NCBI RefSeq assembly: GCF_001039355.2
Contig: NW_019776179.1
Location: forward strand, 140,764-164,926
Reading direction: 5' to 3'
Source: Lingula anatina
Taxonomy: Eukaryota; Brachiopoda; Lingulata; Lingulida; Lingulidae
Length of the DNA: 24,163 nucleotides
Shown here: piece after piece, positions 1-9,611 of the stretch
Layout: each line of letters begins with the position of its first letter
How positions within the stretch are numbered: the stretch's first letter is position 1
Position numbers and translations under genes: made by a program
The notes under the pieces: model-generated
The model's input: only the letters and a program-made list of their open reading frames with translations
Databases searched by the model: none
What the model was told of the DNA's origin: nothing

Positions 1-63
1 ACGACATCGAGACCCCGCACTGCACTTCACAGTAGAGCATGCTTCTTCAAATCCATTCCTGGG
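1..63 (-). CDS. Paralogue exon 2 (partial): FOLN-like segment
   Basis: Acceptor ctgcag just upstream (positions 64-69 read on the minus strand). 21 codons, PRNGFEEACSTVKCSAGSRC and an Arg, run to the window edge. It matches exon 2 of the + strand gene with several substitutions. Confidence 0.78.
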
Positions 64-2654
64 CTGCAGTGACGAGCGAACACATGGGTTATGGACAATT
101 TTCAATGAGTTTTAGGTGAGATTTCGCTGATTTTTTTTAATGTATACCTTGTTAGGCTACAGGTTGGTTTCTAACTAGCTATTCGCAAATATCCCTTTGG
201 CTAAATCTATACGCGTTTCTGTGCTGTGCCCAGCGAAAAATGATGACGGAAACTGTCTAAGTTCGGCTGGTTTCTGATATAGAATATAGAAAATCCATAT
301 AAATCTTACTAGACAGCAAAGTTGGCAAAAATACAGACACCATACAGGAAACAAGGCAACAAAGCTGACGGATGTTCAGACATTACGCAGAAAAAGTGCA
401 CCAAACAACGTTTTGGCCAATTTTGATGCACCGTTACATAATGCTTTAAACAGCATAATCACTCCTGCCCTCTTACATTATGTACTACAACTAACATGGA
501 CACTGGAAAACTAGCAAGTGATTCAGCTTCATGGGATATAAAAGCCACTGAAAATGCTAATGTGTGAAAAATAAAAAAATTCACACAAAAACACAGAATG
601 ATTACCGTAAATGTTAATCGATCATGCCGATTTTCAAAAGCAACCTGCCTTTTACCAAACAAAGCCACTCAGTAAATTTAAGTTGGCCTAAAACAAAAAT
701 ACGGTTTGGCAGTTATGAGGTGAACGTCAAATTTGTGCAAAAAAAAAAAAAAAAAATGATTACCGTAAACGTAAAAGCAACCCGCCTCTTAACCAAACAA
801 AGCCACTCAGTAAATTTAAAGTACAAAAGTACGGTGTGGAAATTATGGGGCGAAAAACATGTGTCGGACAGCGACAGCGACGGCGACAGCGACCACAAGG
901 ACAGACAAACCAATCAGAATATATACAGACACTGTAATAAAATTTGCAAGTCGACTGGATCGAAAGACGACGGATACTAATTTCAATATGTACAGTCAAT
1001 TATTGAATAGGTCAATGTAGAAACATACAAAAAAAATACGTTTCTGTCAACAAATGGGTTAAACCAGAGTAATACATTTCCTGTGGGATGTTACGCTTTA
1101 AAGAAATGTAAATGCCCTCAATCATGCAATGTTAAGATAGGATAAAAGCCGACAGGATCGATTTTGAATCACTTAACTTTGCTTAAAATAATATTTTTGA
1201 TAATAATACGCATAATGCAAAATTTGTCTGATATACTAATTAGACTATCTGCTCTGTATGACAATGGGCCTCAGCAAAATAGCCCAAAGTTTCGCGAACT
1301 GCCGTAAAATCAAGCGAAATCCCGCTGGTTTCAAAAAGCGCCCGACAAGCGACTGAAGCTGACAGAATTTATCCAAGGACATTTTCCTGGTTGTGTTCTC
1401 TTTTAAAGTTCTGTAAAAATAACATTAATGCTGGCTTATGACGAGATTATAAATAAGGAAGACTACTGTTACTGAGCTGATGAAAAATAGGCCGATTGTA
1501 TCAAATATTATAATAAGCAATAAGTGAATGTAGCAACCAGTGCATAACTTAAGTAACATTGCAGAATAACAGAATTCCGATACATATAATAAGAATATAT
1601 TATCACAATCATATCTATCACGTCTTTTTATGGTTAAATCTATACCACAAATTAAACAATAAGTGGGGTGAACTATGGTACCGTGTTTTTCATCTGACTC
1701 TCCCAATGGTACTCATTGTGGACAGGGAGTTGATAACAACGGCGTTTCCCTTCATCCTCTTGAACATAATCGCAGGCTTCAATTTTATCCACCGTTTGAA
1801 GTCTACTAACTTGTAGATTCGGCTTGGGTCTAGTATTTTTTTTACAATTTTTCCAGTCTTCTTGCACTAGTTAGACTTTTAACGGCGGTCAATTATCTCT
1901 ATAGAAACTGTTTTTCCACAAAATAAAGATAATAACACCAAGCGCTATTGAAAAATACCTATTTTTATATTCATAGCTAAAATACATTTTCTTCAAATTT
2001 TTTTCAATTTTGAAAAAATGAAATTGAGATTAATGTACTGTCGTGCACTGTGTATCATAGATTTGCCAGAGGTTTAAAAAATGAGCCGATAGATTTTTCT
2101 TTTTCTTCATATGTAGGAACGAACTGGATTTATATCGCTTTTTGTCCGTTTGTTTTTTCGCTGGGGGGAAGGTGTGCCTGAAAAGCTAACAACGGCGTGC
2201 TTGTGCGTTCTCCCTTATATCAGCCACTACTGTATAAACACGATGTGCAAACATGTATAAACATGATGAGTTTTTAACTTTAAAAAGAAGCAAAAGCAAA
2301 ACTACTCACGGAGACGTCTCTAACATTGGCCATCCATATCCCAGTTGGGGAACTAGAGGAAAACAGCGAAACATCTTGGGGTTCAGGGAGCATACTGCAC
2401 GTGTGATCTTGGTTTTTGAATACAACTGCTGCGCAACCTTCAGTTTCTCCACATTTCCCAGTACATTCCAACTTGGTGCTCGCTTCTACAGTGTCCAGTA
2501 TAAGGGTGGTGGTATAATTGGTAAAAACTTGTTGAAAATTGGCACAACTGAGTTCACTGGAGAGGCCGCCACAGAGATCAACAGTGGCCGCACAGACATA
2601 TTTTATGCAGAACCCTAGGGATAGAAACTGCAGGTATAAGTATAAGCCCCGCAT
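1..2654 (-). CDS. Diverged PAN-domain paralogue, 5' part (exons 1 and partial 2), runs off the window
   Basis: Exon 1 occupies 2654-2310 and exon 2 begins at 63 and continues beyond position 1. The intron (64-2309) has gtgagt donor and ctgcag acceptor and phase 0, exactly as in the + strand gene. The protein is clearly related but distinct (for example SLGFCIKYVCAATVDLC, GCAAVVFKNQDHTCSMLPEP). It is therefore an older paralogue and not an allele. The rest of the gene, and whether it has CTHRC1 modules, lies outside the window. It is arranged head-to-head with the + strand gene, 2005 bases between the two ATGs (unit A). Confidence 0.82.
597..855. repeat. Imperfect direct repeat, period about 158
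   Basis: The block starting ATGATTACCGTAAA at about 598 recurs at about 756, including the shared string CAAACAAAGCCACTCAGTAA and a following ACGGT-TGG segment. The two copies are separated by a poly-A run, and the second is shorter and diverged. Confidence 0.7.
865..893. repeat. Short CGACAG/CGACGG repeat
   Basis: About four imperfect hexamer units of the CGACAG type, GC-rich against an AT-rich background. It makes the overlapping small frame look Ser-Asp rich, which is a repeat effect. Confidence 0.6.
2310..2654 (-). CDS. Paralogue exon 1: signal peptide plus PAN/Apple-like domain
   Basis: ATG at 2654-2652, 115 codons (same length as the + strand exon 1), donor gtgagt at 2309. Hydrophobic N terminus MRGLYLYLQFLSLGFCIKYV; PAN core LECTGKC, GCAAVVF, TCSML; sequon NYT. 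The frame is open throughout. Confidence 0.87.
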
Positions 2655-2741
2655 GGTGGATTTTCCAAAGGTTTAAAAGGAAAAAGTCAGTTCACAGCGT
2701 CTGCCTAGCGCTTTACCACGTGTGCCTGAGATCAGACACGA
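2655..2741 (-). promoter_or_regulatory. Conserved upstream block of the paralogue
   Basis: Read on the minus strand, the bases before the ATG share TCTGATCTCAG, a GTGAACTGA-like word and TTTAAACCTTTGGAAAA with the blocks before both + strand exon 1 copies. A TATAAAAG word lies at 2838-2831 on this strand. Whether the block is promoter or 5' UTR cannot be told from sequence alone. Confidence 0.55.
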
Positions 2742-3037
2742 ATACAGTATATCAACGTTTTTGTGGTGGCTCACTATAAGAAAATATGAATTTGAGAACC
2801 TAATTGCACCACAATGTATATCTCGTCCATCTTTTATAGGCGACATCCTTCTTTTGAACACATCAATAATTCAGGAATTGTCGGGAAGCTATACATTTTT
2901 CTAGTTTAATTGGTTTCAAAATATTTGCAGTTGCTTTTGTCAGAACTTGAGTGTAGTAAATGTGTGCAGTAAATTGATGGGAGAGTGTCAGTTTTGGTTA
3001 TTTCATGTCGTCCGCTATACTTAGTAAAAATGTTATA
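2742..3037. other. Intergenic sequence between divergent genes
   Basis: Upstream of the minus-strand paralogue beyond its conserved block. It includes a TATAAAAG word read on the minus strand at 2838-2831 and an adjacent stretch resembling the ATGGACG-TATATACAT region upstream of + strand exon 1. Nothing else was recognised. Confidence 0.4.
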
Positions 3038-3159
3038 AGTGATTTTATAACACACCTCTTTTCAAATCATCATAAACCCGGCCATCAAACAAACCATCAT
3101 CTCGCGACATCACACTGTAACCTGATAATTGAGGTCGAGTAGTAGATAATACACCTGTT

Positions 3160-4185
3160 TTCTTTTGTTTTCCTTGTTTTTACTGTGATTCCAATATCTA
3201 ACAATGCGTTACGAAAACACTTGAAGTCTTGAAAGCGAGAACATTGATTTTGGACAGCAATTGCCCTTGAGCACACACAAAACTGACAAAGAGAATTTCA
3301 AAGTCAGAACAGTTTATAGAAATGACAAAGAAGTGCAATGTAAACATGTAAGAAAGCATGTTGCGGTGCGGCTTACGAACACAAGTGGTAAAAAATTCAA
3401 AACTAAAATAATTTTTCGTTGACAGTAGGTAAGGCCAGACAAAATTGATACGTAGCTTTATAAGCGGCGACTCTCTGTAAACAGAGTCAGTAAAATAAAT
3501 ATATTTTTACCCTTTGAAATTGTGAACATAAACGTACAAAACGTTTAAATAATTAATGTTAAAGTTGCTTTTATTCATTTTTCTTAAATAGGGGGAGGTA
3601 ACAAATGCACAGTATATAGGTAATTTAAAGCAAAGATACACCACAAAGTATGATTCCTTTGCAAAGATAGGTGAAAATTTTTGTTTTCGTCAAAATTACG
3701 TTCTGTCGTTAAGAATGCAAACTTGTACATGTGCAATGATAAAAAGAAAATAAAAAAAGAAATTCAACGAAAAGGTATAATTGATGTCCAGGCACGTTGA
3801 ATGGTGAAAGATTTCAAAATCCTTTCAAGAATAGAAAAATTTAAAGATGCCAGCAATTTTCACCTTAAAACAGGAAAGATTCAACTAAATTACATACGTA
3901 CAGTTGTAGGTGTACTTTACCCAGCGGCAAATACTTGAAATCAAAATCAATATTTGACACGGGTGTCAATTAGCCGTGTCATAACATGATTTCCTGTGTG
4001 TTTACAATGTACTTTTTTGTCTCTTCTAGTGACTTAGAAATTCTCTTTGTCTGTTATGTGAGCACTTAAGGACAACTGCTGTCCAAAATCAATGTTCTCA
4101 CTTTGAAAGAAGCCAAGTCTTTTTCGTATGTGCTAGGAACCACAGAAAAAAGAAGCAAAACAAAACAAACGTTTTATCTTTTGAC
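3160..4185. repeat. Long diverged inverted repeat upstream of unit A
   Basis: The arm at about 3160-3360 pairs with the reverse complement of about 3985-4185. Clear matches include AACATTGATTTTGGACAGCA against the reverse of TGCTGTCCAAAATCAATGTT, the GACAAAGAGAATTTC word, and weaker similarity inward and outward of these. About 600 bases of AT-rich spacer lie between the arms. This could be a foldback-type element or an old inverted duplication. Confidence 0.75.
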
Positions 4186-4570
4186 CATTTTTTCGTCACA
4201 GGTGAAGTCAAAAGACGATTGTTTGCTTAATTGACCCGGTTATAGAACGAAAAAATTATTGTGGTAAAAAAACAGATGTTGCTTCACGATTTTATTAAGT
4301 TTAGCATGAAATATTTAAAAAATATACTTTCAAAATAATGCAATGCAAACATTTTGTTCAATAAAACCAAATGTTTTGAAAGCAATTCAAGTCAAATGGA
4401 CGTATATATACATCATGGTTCCATGGCAGTCCTTAAATTATTTATACACTCGAAGTAATGATGCTGCGTATGAAATTCGGCGTGATAGTAAGACAGAGGG
4501 GCGCATTTTTCTTTTCGAACTTTATCTTTTTCTTAAAGAAATGCACGACCGGAAACCTGATACGGTGTAG

Positions 4571-4659
4571 TCGTTTCTGATCTCAGACACTTGCACAAGC
4601 CAATCATTCGATAGGAACTGTGCACTGATTTAATACTTTAAACCTTTGGAAAATTCACC
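4571..4659 (+). promoter_or_regulatory. Conserved upstream block of unit A exon 1
   Basis: Contains TCTGATCTCAGACAC, GTGCACTGATTT and TTTAAACCTTTGGAAAA immediately before the CACCATG start. The same words occur, diverged, before the minus-strand paralogue. Conservation between paralogues whose introns have diverged suggests a 5' UTR or core promoter under constraint. Confidence 0.55.
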
Positions 4660-5004
4660 ATGCGGGGATTTTACTTATCCCTATGGTACACAGTGTAAGG
4701 GTTCTTTATAAAATATATCTGTGCGGCCACTGTTGATCTGTGTGGCGGCCTCTCCCGTGAACTCAGATGTGCCAATTTTCAGCAAGTTTTCACCAACTAT
4801 ACCGCCACCCTTATACTGGACACTGTAGAAGCGAGCACCAAGTTGGAGTGTACCGGGAAATGTGGAGAAACTGACGGTTGCGCGGCAGTTGTATTCAAAA
4901 ACCATGATCACACGTGCCATATGCTCCTTCAACTCCAAAATGTCTCGCAGTTTTCTTCCACTTCCCCAACTGGGATATGGATGGCCAATGTTAAAGACAT
5001 CTCC
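4660..5004 (+). pseudogene. Exon 1 (unit A): PAN exon with premature stop
   Basis: Near-identical to the exon at 11673-12017 and of the same 345 nt, with the same ATG context and the same gtaagt donor. A T-to-A change turns the Leu codon (TTA) into TAA at 4696-4698, codon 13, inside the signal peptide. The next in-frame Met lies well inside the PAN domain (METCGK-like region near 4843), so restart would lose secretion. Other differences include Thr/Ala, Gly/Glu and Leu/Pro changes. If unit A is the second haplotype, this is a null allele. If it is a real second gene, that gene is broken. A sequencing error is also possible. Confidence 0.8.
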
Positions 5005-5595
5005 GTAAGTAGTTTCCCCTTTTTGATTTTTTTAATTTAAACTGTTTTCAGATGCACATCATTTTAATGCATATCGAGGCTTAAGACAGGTGTGTATAGC
5101 CTCTGTCACAACCGGCCGTACGGGCTCTTACGGACTGTTTGCGTCCAAATGTTGCGCAGAATCTCACGTCCCACGCAAGTCCTTCTTACGAATTTTCGAG
5201 TTCGCAGACAGCCCGTAAGCACGTACAGAGGATATTGGATATGTCCAAAAGATTCTACGAATAACCTGCGGAGAGCAAGGCCGCAAGCGTAACTTGCTCC
5301 CCTCGCAGAGTTCGCAAGTATGTCGTGCGTGGTCCAAGACGCAAGCAATGAAGGAGCATGTACCCCTTGCGTGTTGAGTAAGGCGCACACCCATCCAGGT
5401 AACGAACGAAGTCGAAAGCACGCCGGGAATGCGTCGCACGTACGTCGATCACCCCCAAGCCTGGTGTATAAAAGGCGTGCTCACGACGCACGCTCATGTC
5501 TTGACAATGAAAGTCGATTGTGCAACGTGTACAACAATTTTCAAAAAAATTCAAATTTTGCTAAATTTAGCTTCTAGTACCCCTGTATGCCTCCC

Positions 5596-5694
5596 TTGGA
5601 AGAGAAAGAAACTTACAGAGCAGAAAAGAAGGGGGGAGGAAGAAGAAAGACGGGGTGAAGAGGAGGCAAATTTGACGTACGTCGTCGTACGTCA
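5596..5694. other. Purine-rich tract and palindromic dyad inside the transposon
   Basis: About 73 bases on this strand are nearly all A and G (AAGAAGGGGGGAGGAAGAAG in the middle). They are followed by TGACGTACG-TCGT-CGTACGTCA, whose arms contain TGACG half-sites of the CREB/ATF type. Both occur in unit B, where one base of the left arm differs. Confidence 0.5.
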
Positions 5695-5802
5695 TCATAA
5701 GTGTGTGAGGCAAGTGCAAAGCAAAAGTGAAGCGAAAGGGAACTACTTTCGCTGTGCGTTGCATTCTCTTCATTAGCGGGGAGTGCGTGCCACGAACGCA
5801 GG

Positions 5803-5889
5803 TGGCAGTCCTTAAATTATTTATACACTCGAAGTAATGATGCTGCGTATGAAATTCGGCGTGATAGTAAGACAGAGGGGCGCATTTTT
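5803..5889 (+). repeat. 87-bp copy of upstream sequence inside the transposon
   Basis: Identical to 4424-4510, from TGGCAGTCCTTAAATTA to GGGGCGCATTTTT, in the same orientation. Unit B at the same place reads GGTAGCAAGACAAACCC, so about 11 bases were replaced by the 87-bp insert. Confidence 0.9.
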
Positions 5890-6108
5890 GCCCAAGAAAT
5901 GAGTACAATTTCCACGACCATCGCACCTTGCAGTTAGCGTCCCTGCTTCAAAGGACATCTCACGTGGCCCCTAAGACTCGCAAAGCAGACTTGCGTCTTT
6001 CCATTGAAACCTTTCTTCTACTTCTACGAATTCCACGGCCTCCACTGCACCCAAAAATCGTAGGGGACGCACGGTCCTTATTTTCGTGCGTCCGGTTGTG
6101 ACCGAGGC

Positions 6109-7908
6109 TTTAGTTTCGCAGCTAGGTACCCCCTTGTTCCCAGTCTCTCCATTAAAGAAAAAGTAAAAAGGCATAATGACTTGCAATTAACAAAAAAAAC
6201 TTGGATTTACATCCTTGTGCCGTACATGCTTGCATTATTTTTTTCCATTTGCCCCCTGCACGCATGCAGTGCTTTACCTTTTTTACTTGAGACTTATTTC
6301 ACGTTATTTACAAGTTTTTAAAAAAGATAGTGATAATGTTTTTAAAGCTAGCTATGAATGTGTTCCCGGATAGATTTTTTTTCAATTCAATTTCAATTTA
6401 TTTCTGTACTGGTACATAAATAATCAAGACCTTGTACAATGTTATATGATTTTAAAAAACAATACAAGTAGTGCATTGCCAGTCTCTAATTGGTAATTGA
6501 ATTGCCAGTTTGTGAGTGAACAAGTATATATCTTAATATAATGAACAGCTGTACTAGTTTAGTTTCTAATAAAATATTCCAGCTAGGCAGTGAGATTTAA
6601 CTTCTTAGTGTAATCAAAGATTTACCATAGACACAAACCTTGTCTACAATCATAAGTTACACAATACGAAGCGTTTCAAATTTACAAGGAAGGGAGAACT
6701 ACACATATAAACTAACAGATAAGTAAATAACAAAGCTAAACTGATATAAGCATTGTTACCCTTGACCATGCGGCTTGTTGAGTCCCACTGCCGAGTCACT
6801 TCTCACAACAGTGAGACCATACACTGACATTTTTTCAAGGAATATGCTAAGAGTTACCAAGGAGAGCAATCACTTCATTTCTTTTGAATGATTTTGCTAT
6901 AAAAATGGAGAGATAGACTAAATTCTCTTTGTTGACACTGTTAAATATTTTGCATAATATAATATAATTCATTAATATACGGCCTATCAGGGGACCACGA
7001 AAGATAAATGAATTATGCTTACCTTTGTAGTCGCTAAATAAAGCAGTTGTTTCAATTATGCCGGTAGCAACATTATTGAAGGGTTGGTTTTTTGCATGAT
7101 AAAATATCTGTTTCAGACCTTAATGTTAAAAAAATAACGAAGACCTCTAATTTTCAAGTTAACGCCACAACATTTATGACGAATAAATAGACTGATATAA
7201 ATTTATTTCAGACGCAATGAATTTATGTTTCAAAAATAGACAAAGCAATTACATCAAGTATACATAGAATTCAGACGAAGTGATGGCGAAAAACATGTAT
7301 ATAAATGAACGCCACGATTATTTATGAACACTAGCGTTTTTCGTATAACATTTACCCTGGCCTATGGCGTAATGGCGAGAAGAGATAGATAGATAGAGAG
7401 AGAGAGACCAATTCGTTAAAATTTTGCCAGTTTTTATGAACAATTTCCTATACACCAATGTGAGCAGCAACCTGCTCATGACATTCCGCTCAGTAACATA
7501 TTCAAAATATGGTTATTGTTAAATCTGACATGGGTGCAGATAAGTATAAAATCTGTATTTCCATATAATATTTTACGCATTTACACACACAGGACAATAG
7601 AAATGTCACCCCTACTGAACCAATACTTTGGGGGAGATAATGACTGTGGAATGATATGCTCCTGGTATCATTTTATTAACATCAAATTTCACAAAAGAAA
7701 CAGTTCTGACTGAACAATTCAACTTTATCGAAATTCTGACATTGCTTATATTCCTCCTCTTCAAGTTAATAACTTTGATTACTCTGATTCAGGGGGTGAC
7801 ACTTCTATTGTCCAGTGTGTGTAAAAGCTTCCTGTATAGTGAGAAATAAAAAACACCAATAGTTCATTGAAAATTGTCAATAGCTCATATCCATACTCGT
7901 TATTGCAG
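6109..7908 (+). other. Rest of intron 1, unit A
   Basis: AT-rich sequence colinear with 13018-14825. It includes a CAATTCAATTTCAATTTATT stretch near 6382 of the kind often seen at the ends of degraded retroelements, but no element could be delimited. No exon was recognised. Confidence 0.5.
7377..7408. repeat. GATA/GA short repeat, unit A, intron 1
   Basis: GAGAAGAGATAGATAGATAG followed by GA dinucleotides. The unit B counterpart near 14294-14325 has a different unit composition, as expected for a variable microsatellite. Confidence 0.8.
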
Positions 7909-8005
7909 CCCAGGGATGAATTTGAAGGAGTATGCTCTACTGTGAAGTGCAGTGAGGGGTCTCGATGTCGTGTAGATTGCATCACTCGAGAGCCAGTCTG
8001 CGTAG
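7909..8005 (+). CDS. Exon 2 (unit A, first contig): FOLN-like Cys-rich segment
   Basis: Acceptor ttattgcag, donor GTAG|gtttgt; 97 nt, phase 0 to 1. Encodes CSTVKCSEGSRCRVDCITRE and PVCV. It lies in the 670 bp that are repeated exactly on the other side of the N at 8406, so this exon and the one at 8580 are almost certainly the same exon read twice. Confidence 0.75.
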
Positions 8006-8076
8006 GTTTGTACAACATTTAAAAGCATGATCCCTCAACTGAGTTGAAACCCGTTTGAGGGAGCTCTATACCTTAA

Positions 8077-8403
8077 AGGGATAATAACTCTTCGTATGAA
8101 ATCTGTATTTCACAATAAAAACATTGTGAATGACTTATAAAAATATAATATATTCTGTTTTCCCACAAAAACGGCTGTTATAGCTATTATTCTGATATCT
8201 TTAGACCATGTGACCTCCATTGATGGCTATACTCTGTTAAAATCTCTTAAGAGATTTTAACAAAAAACCAAACTTTTCAGAAAAAAACCAGGGACTAACT
8301 TTGAATGTAAAAATGGATTCATTAACCATTGGTAAGTATGGGAAAATTGTTGTTTACTCCAAGAAAATTCATTTTTTGGCCGAAACGAAGAGTTATTATC
8401 ACT
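8077..8403. mobile_element. Same TTAA element, repeated by the contig overlap
   Basis: Exact repeat of 8748-9074, in the left contig end. Its right TTAA is cut by the contig end at 8405. The palindrome is at 8236-8261. It should not be counted as a separate insertion. Confidence 0.8.
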
Positions 8404-8405
8404 TT

Positions 8406-8406
8406 N
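8406..8406. other. Assembly gap (single N)
   Basis: A lone N between two exact copies of 670 bp. A one-base gap is a common placeholder when a scaffolder estimates a zero or negative gap size. Confidence 0.9.
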
Positions 8407-8579
8407 CTGACATTGCTTATATTCCTCCTCTTCAAGTTAATAACTTTGATTACTCTGATTCAGGGGGTGACACTTCTATTGTCCAGTGTGTGTAAAAGCT
8501 TCCTGTATAGTGAGAAATAAAAAACACCAATAGTTCATTGAAAATTGTCAATAGCTCATATCCATACTCGTTATTGCAG

Positions 8580-8676
8580 CCCAGGGATGAATTTGAAGGA
8601 GTATGCTCTACTGTGAAGTGCAGTGAGGGGTCTCGATGTCGTGTAGATTGCATCACTCGAGAGCCAGTCTGCGTAG
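8580..8676 (+). CDS. Exon 2 (unit A, second contig): duplicate of 7909-8005
   Basis: Base-for-base repeat of the previous exon at a constant offset of 671, inside the contig-overlap repeat. Only one copy should be counted in a gene model. If both were spliced in, the phase would break, since the exon is 97 nt. Confidence 0.6.
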
Positions 8677-8747
8677 GTTTGTACAACATTTAAAAGCATG
8701 ATCCCTCAACTGAGTTGAAACCCGTTTGAGGGAGCTCTATACCTTAA

Positions 8748-9074
8748 AGGGATAATAACTCTTCGTATGAAATCTGTATTTCACAATAAAAACATTGTGA
8801 ATGACTTATAAAAATATAATATATTCTGTTTTCCCACAAAAACGGCTGTTATAGCTATTATTCTGATATCTTTAGACCATGTGACCTCCATTGATGGCTA
8901 TACTCTGTTAAAATCTCTTAAGAGATTTTAACAAAAAACCAAACTTTTCAGAAAAAAACCAGGGACTAACTTTGAATGTAAAAATGGATTCATTAACCAT
9001 TGGTAAGTATGGGAAAATTGTTGTTTACTCCAAGAAAATTCATTTTTTGGCCGAAACGAAGAGTTATTATCACT
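8748..9074. mobile_element. 327-bp TTAA-flanked element, absent from unit B
   Basis: TTAA at 8744-8747 and at 9075-9078 flank an element with 18-bp terminal inverted repeats (AGGGATAATAACTCTTCG and AGTGATAATAACTCTTCG on the opposite strand, one mismatch). Unit B has a single TTAA at the same point (TATACCTTAATATATAAAGG), that is, an empty site. The interior has a 26-bp perfect palindrome at 8907-8932, centred on CTTAAG. TTAA duplications are typical of piggyBac and Kolobok superfamilies; the family is not assigned. Confidence 0.88.
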
Positions 9075-9519
9075 TTAATATATAAAGGACTATATTTAGG
9101 GAAATAGCAAATTTGCTTTGTGGAACCGATCCCAGGAGTGATTCTATACTATTCTGGGCATATTTCGTCTATTTTTTAAAAAAATATATTTGTGGTTTAT
9201 GGAACAGACCCTTTAACCAGGAGAAACCTTTCATTCAAAGATAGTTGCCGCGTACTATTGACTTAATTCGAGTTTGTTTTCGGATATTTGAGACAATTTT
9301 TAAGAATCGAATTAAACAGTTGCTGAAAATGACTGAGAATGTTCCAAAGACTACGTGTATTATCCTCCACGTATTAATTCATTGTACCGGTACATCTGAT
9401 CCTATTTTCTGCCCTCTAGTGGGAAATAAAAGTTAAAAGTTAAGCCCCTTGGAGACTGAACTGACGAGAGTTTCAATACCAGGCTGTAGATACGTAGTTT
9501 TATGTACTTAATATTACAG

Positions 9520-9611
9520 GGAGTTCAGCTTATTGTGATGAGACTCCAGTTTCCAATGTCGTCTACTCTGGTTGGGATGGTCAGTTGGGTACGGTGAAGG
9601 GAAGCGGACCA
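9520..9611 (+). CDS. Exon 3 (unit A): lead-in of CTHRC1-like module 1
   Basis: Acceptor attacag, donor CCA|gtgagt; 92 nt, same sequence as exon 3 at 15771-15862. It is the last coding exon of unit A. No copy of exon 4 follows before the N at 10055, so unit A has no 3' part of its own. Confidence 0.75.

Larger units (their letters stand above)
64..2309 (-). other. Intron 1 of the minus-strand paralogue
   Basis: 2246 bases of AT-rich sequence with no coding exon recognised. It lacks the 0.9-kb transposon found in the + strand intron 1. It holds a duplicated block (about 597-855), a poly-A run (about 740-756) and a CGACAG-type short repeat (865-893). The small open frames here lack recognisable domains. 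Confidence 0.6.
5099..6108. mobile_element. Non-autonomous DNA transposon with GTCACAACCGG termini (unit A, intron 1)
   Basis: Left end GCCTCTGTCACAACCGG, right end CCGGTTGTGACCGAGGC, a 17-bp terminal inverted repeat with one mismatch. The interior is GC-richer than its surroundings. It carries a TATAAAAG word (5467-5474), a purine-rich tract (about 5596-5668) and a TGACGTACG...CGTACGTCA dyad (5673-5694). No transposase frame is recognisable; the open frames lack domains. No clear target duplication was found. Unlike unit B it carries an 87-bp foreign insert and a 23-base insertion near 5227. Confidence 0.82.
7736..8405. repeat. Exact 670-bp repeat, left copy (contig end)
   Basis: Matches 8407-9076 without a visible mismatch, at a constant offset of 671, and stops at the N. 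This is the signature of two overlapping contig ends that were not merged. It contains exon 2 and the TTAA element. Confidence 0.92.
8407..9076. repeat. Exact 670-bp repeat, right copy (contig start)
   Basis: Begins right after the N at 8406 and repeats 7736-8405. The sequence then continues uniquely through AATATATAAAGG, which matches unit B, so this is the copy that joins the downstream part. Confidence 0.92.

Noticed and set aside
624-980. Open frame of 118 codons on the + strand with a Ser-Asp run
   Set aside because: It spans the imperfect direct repeat, a poly-A run and the CGACAG repeat. No domain, and it lies in the intron of the minus-strand gene.
2253-2618. + strand open frame of 121 codons, and similar minus-strand frames at 4681-4938 and 11709-12071
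   Set aside because: These are antisense shadows of the PAN exon, present wherever that exon occurs.
5092-5926. Several open frames of 66 to 119 codons on both strands
   Set aside because: They lie inside the GTCACAACCGG transposon, whose GC-richer sequence has few stops. No transposase or other motif, and frames differ between the two element copies.
7779-8018. Minus-strand open frame of 79 codons repeated at 8450-8689
   Set aside because: Antisense to exon 2 and its flanks; repeated only because of the contig overlap.
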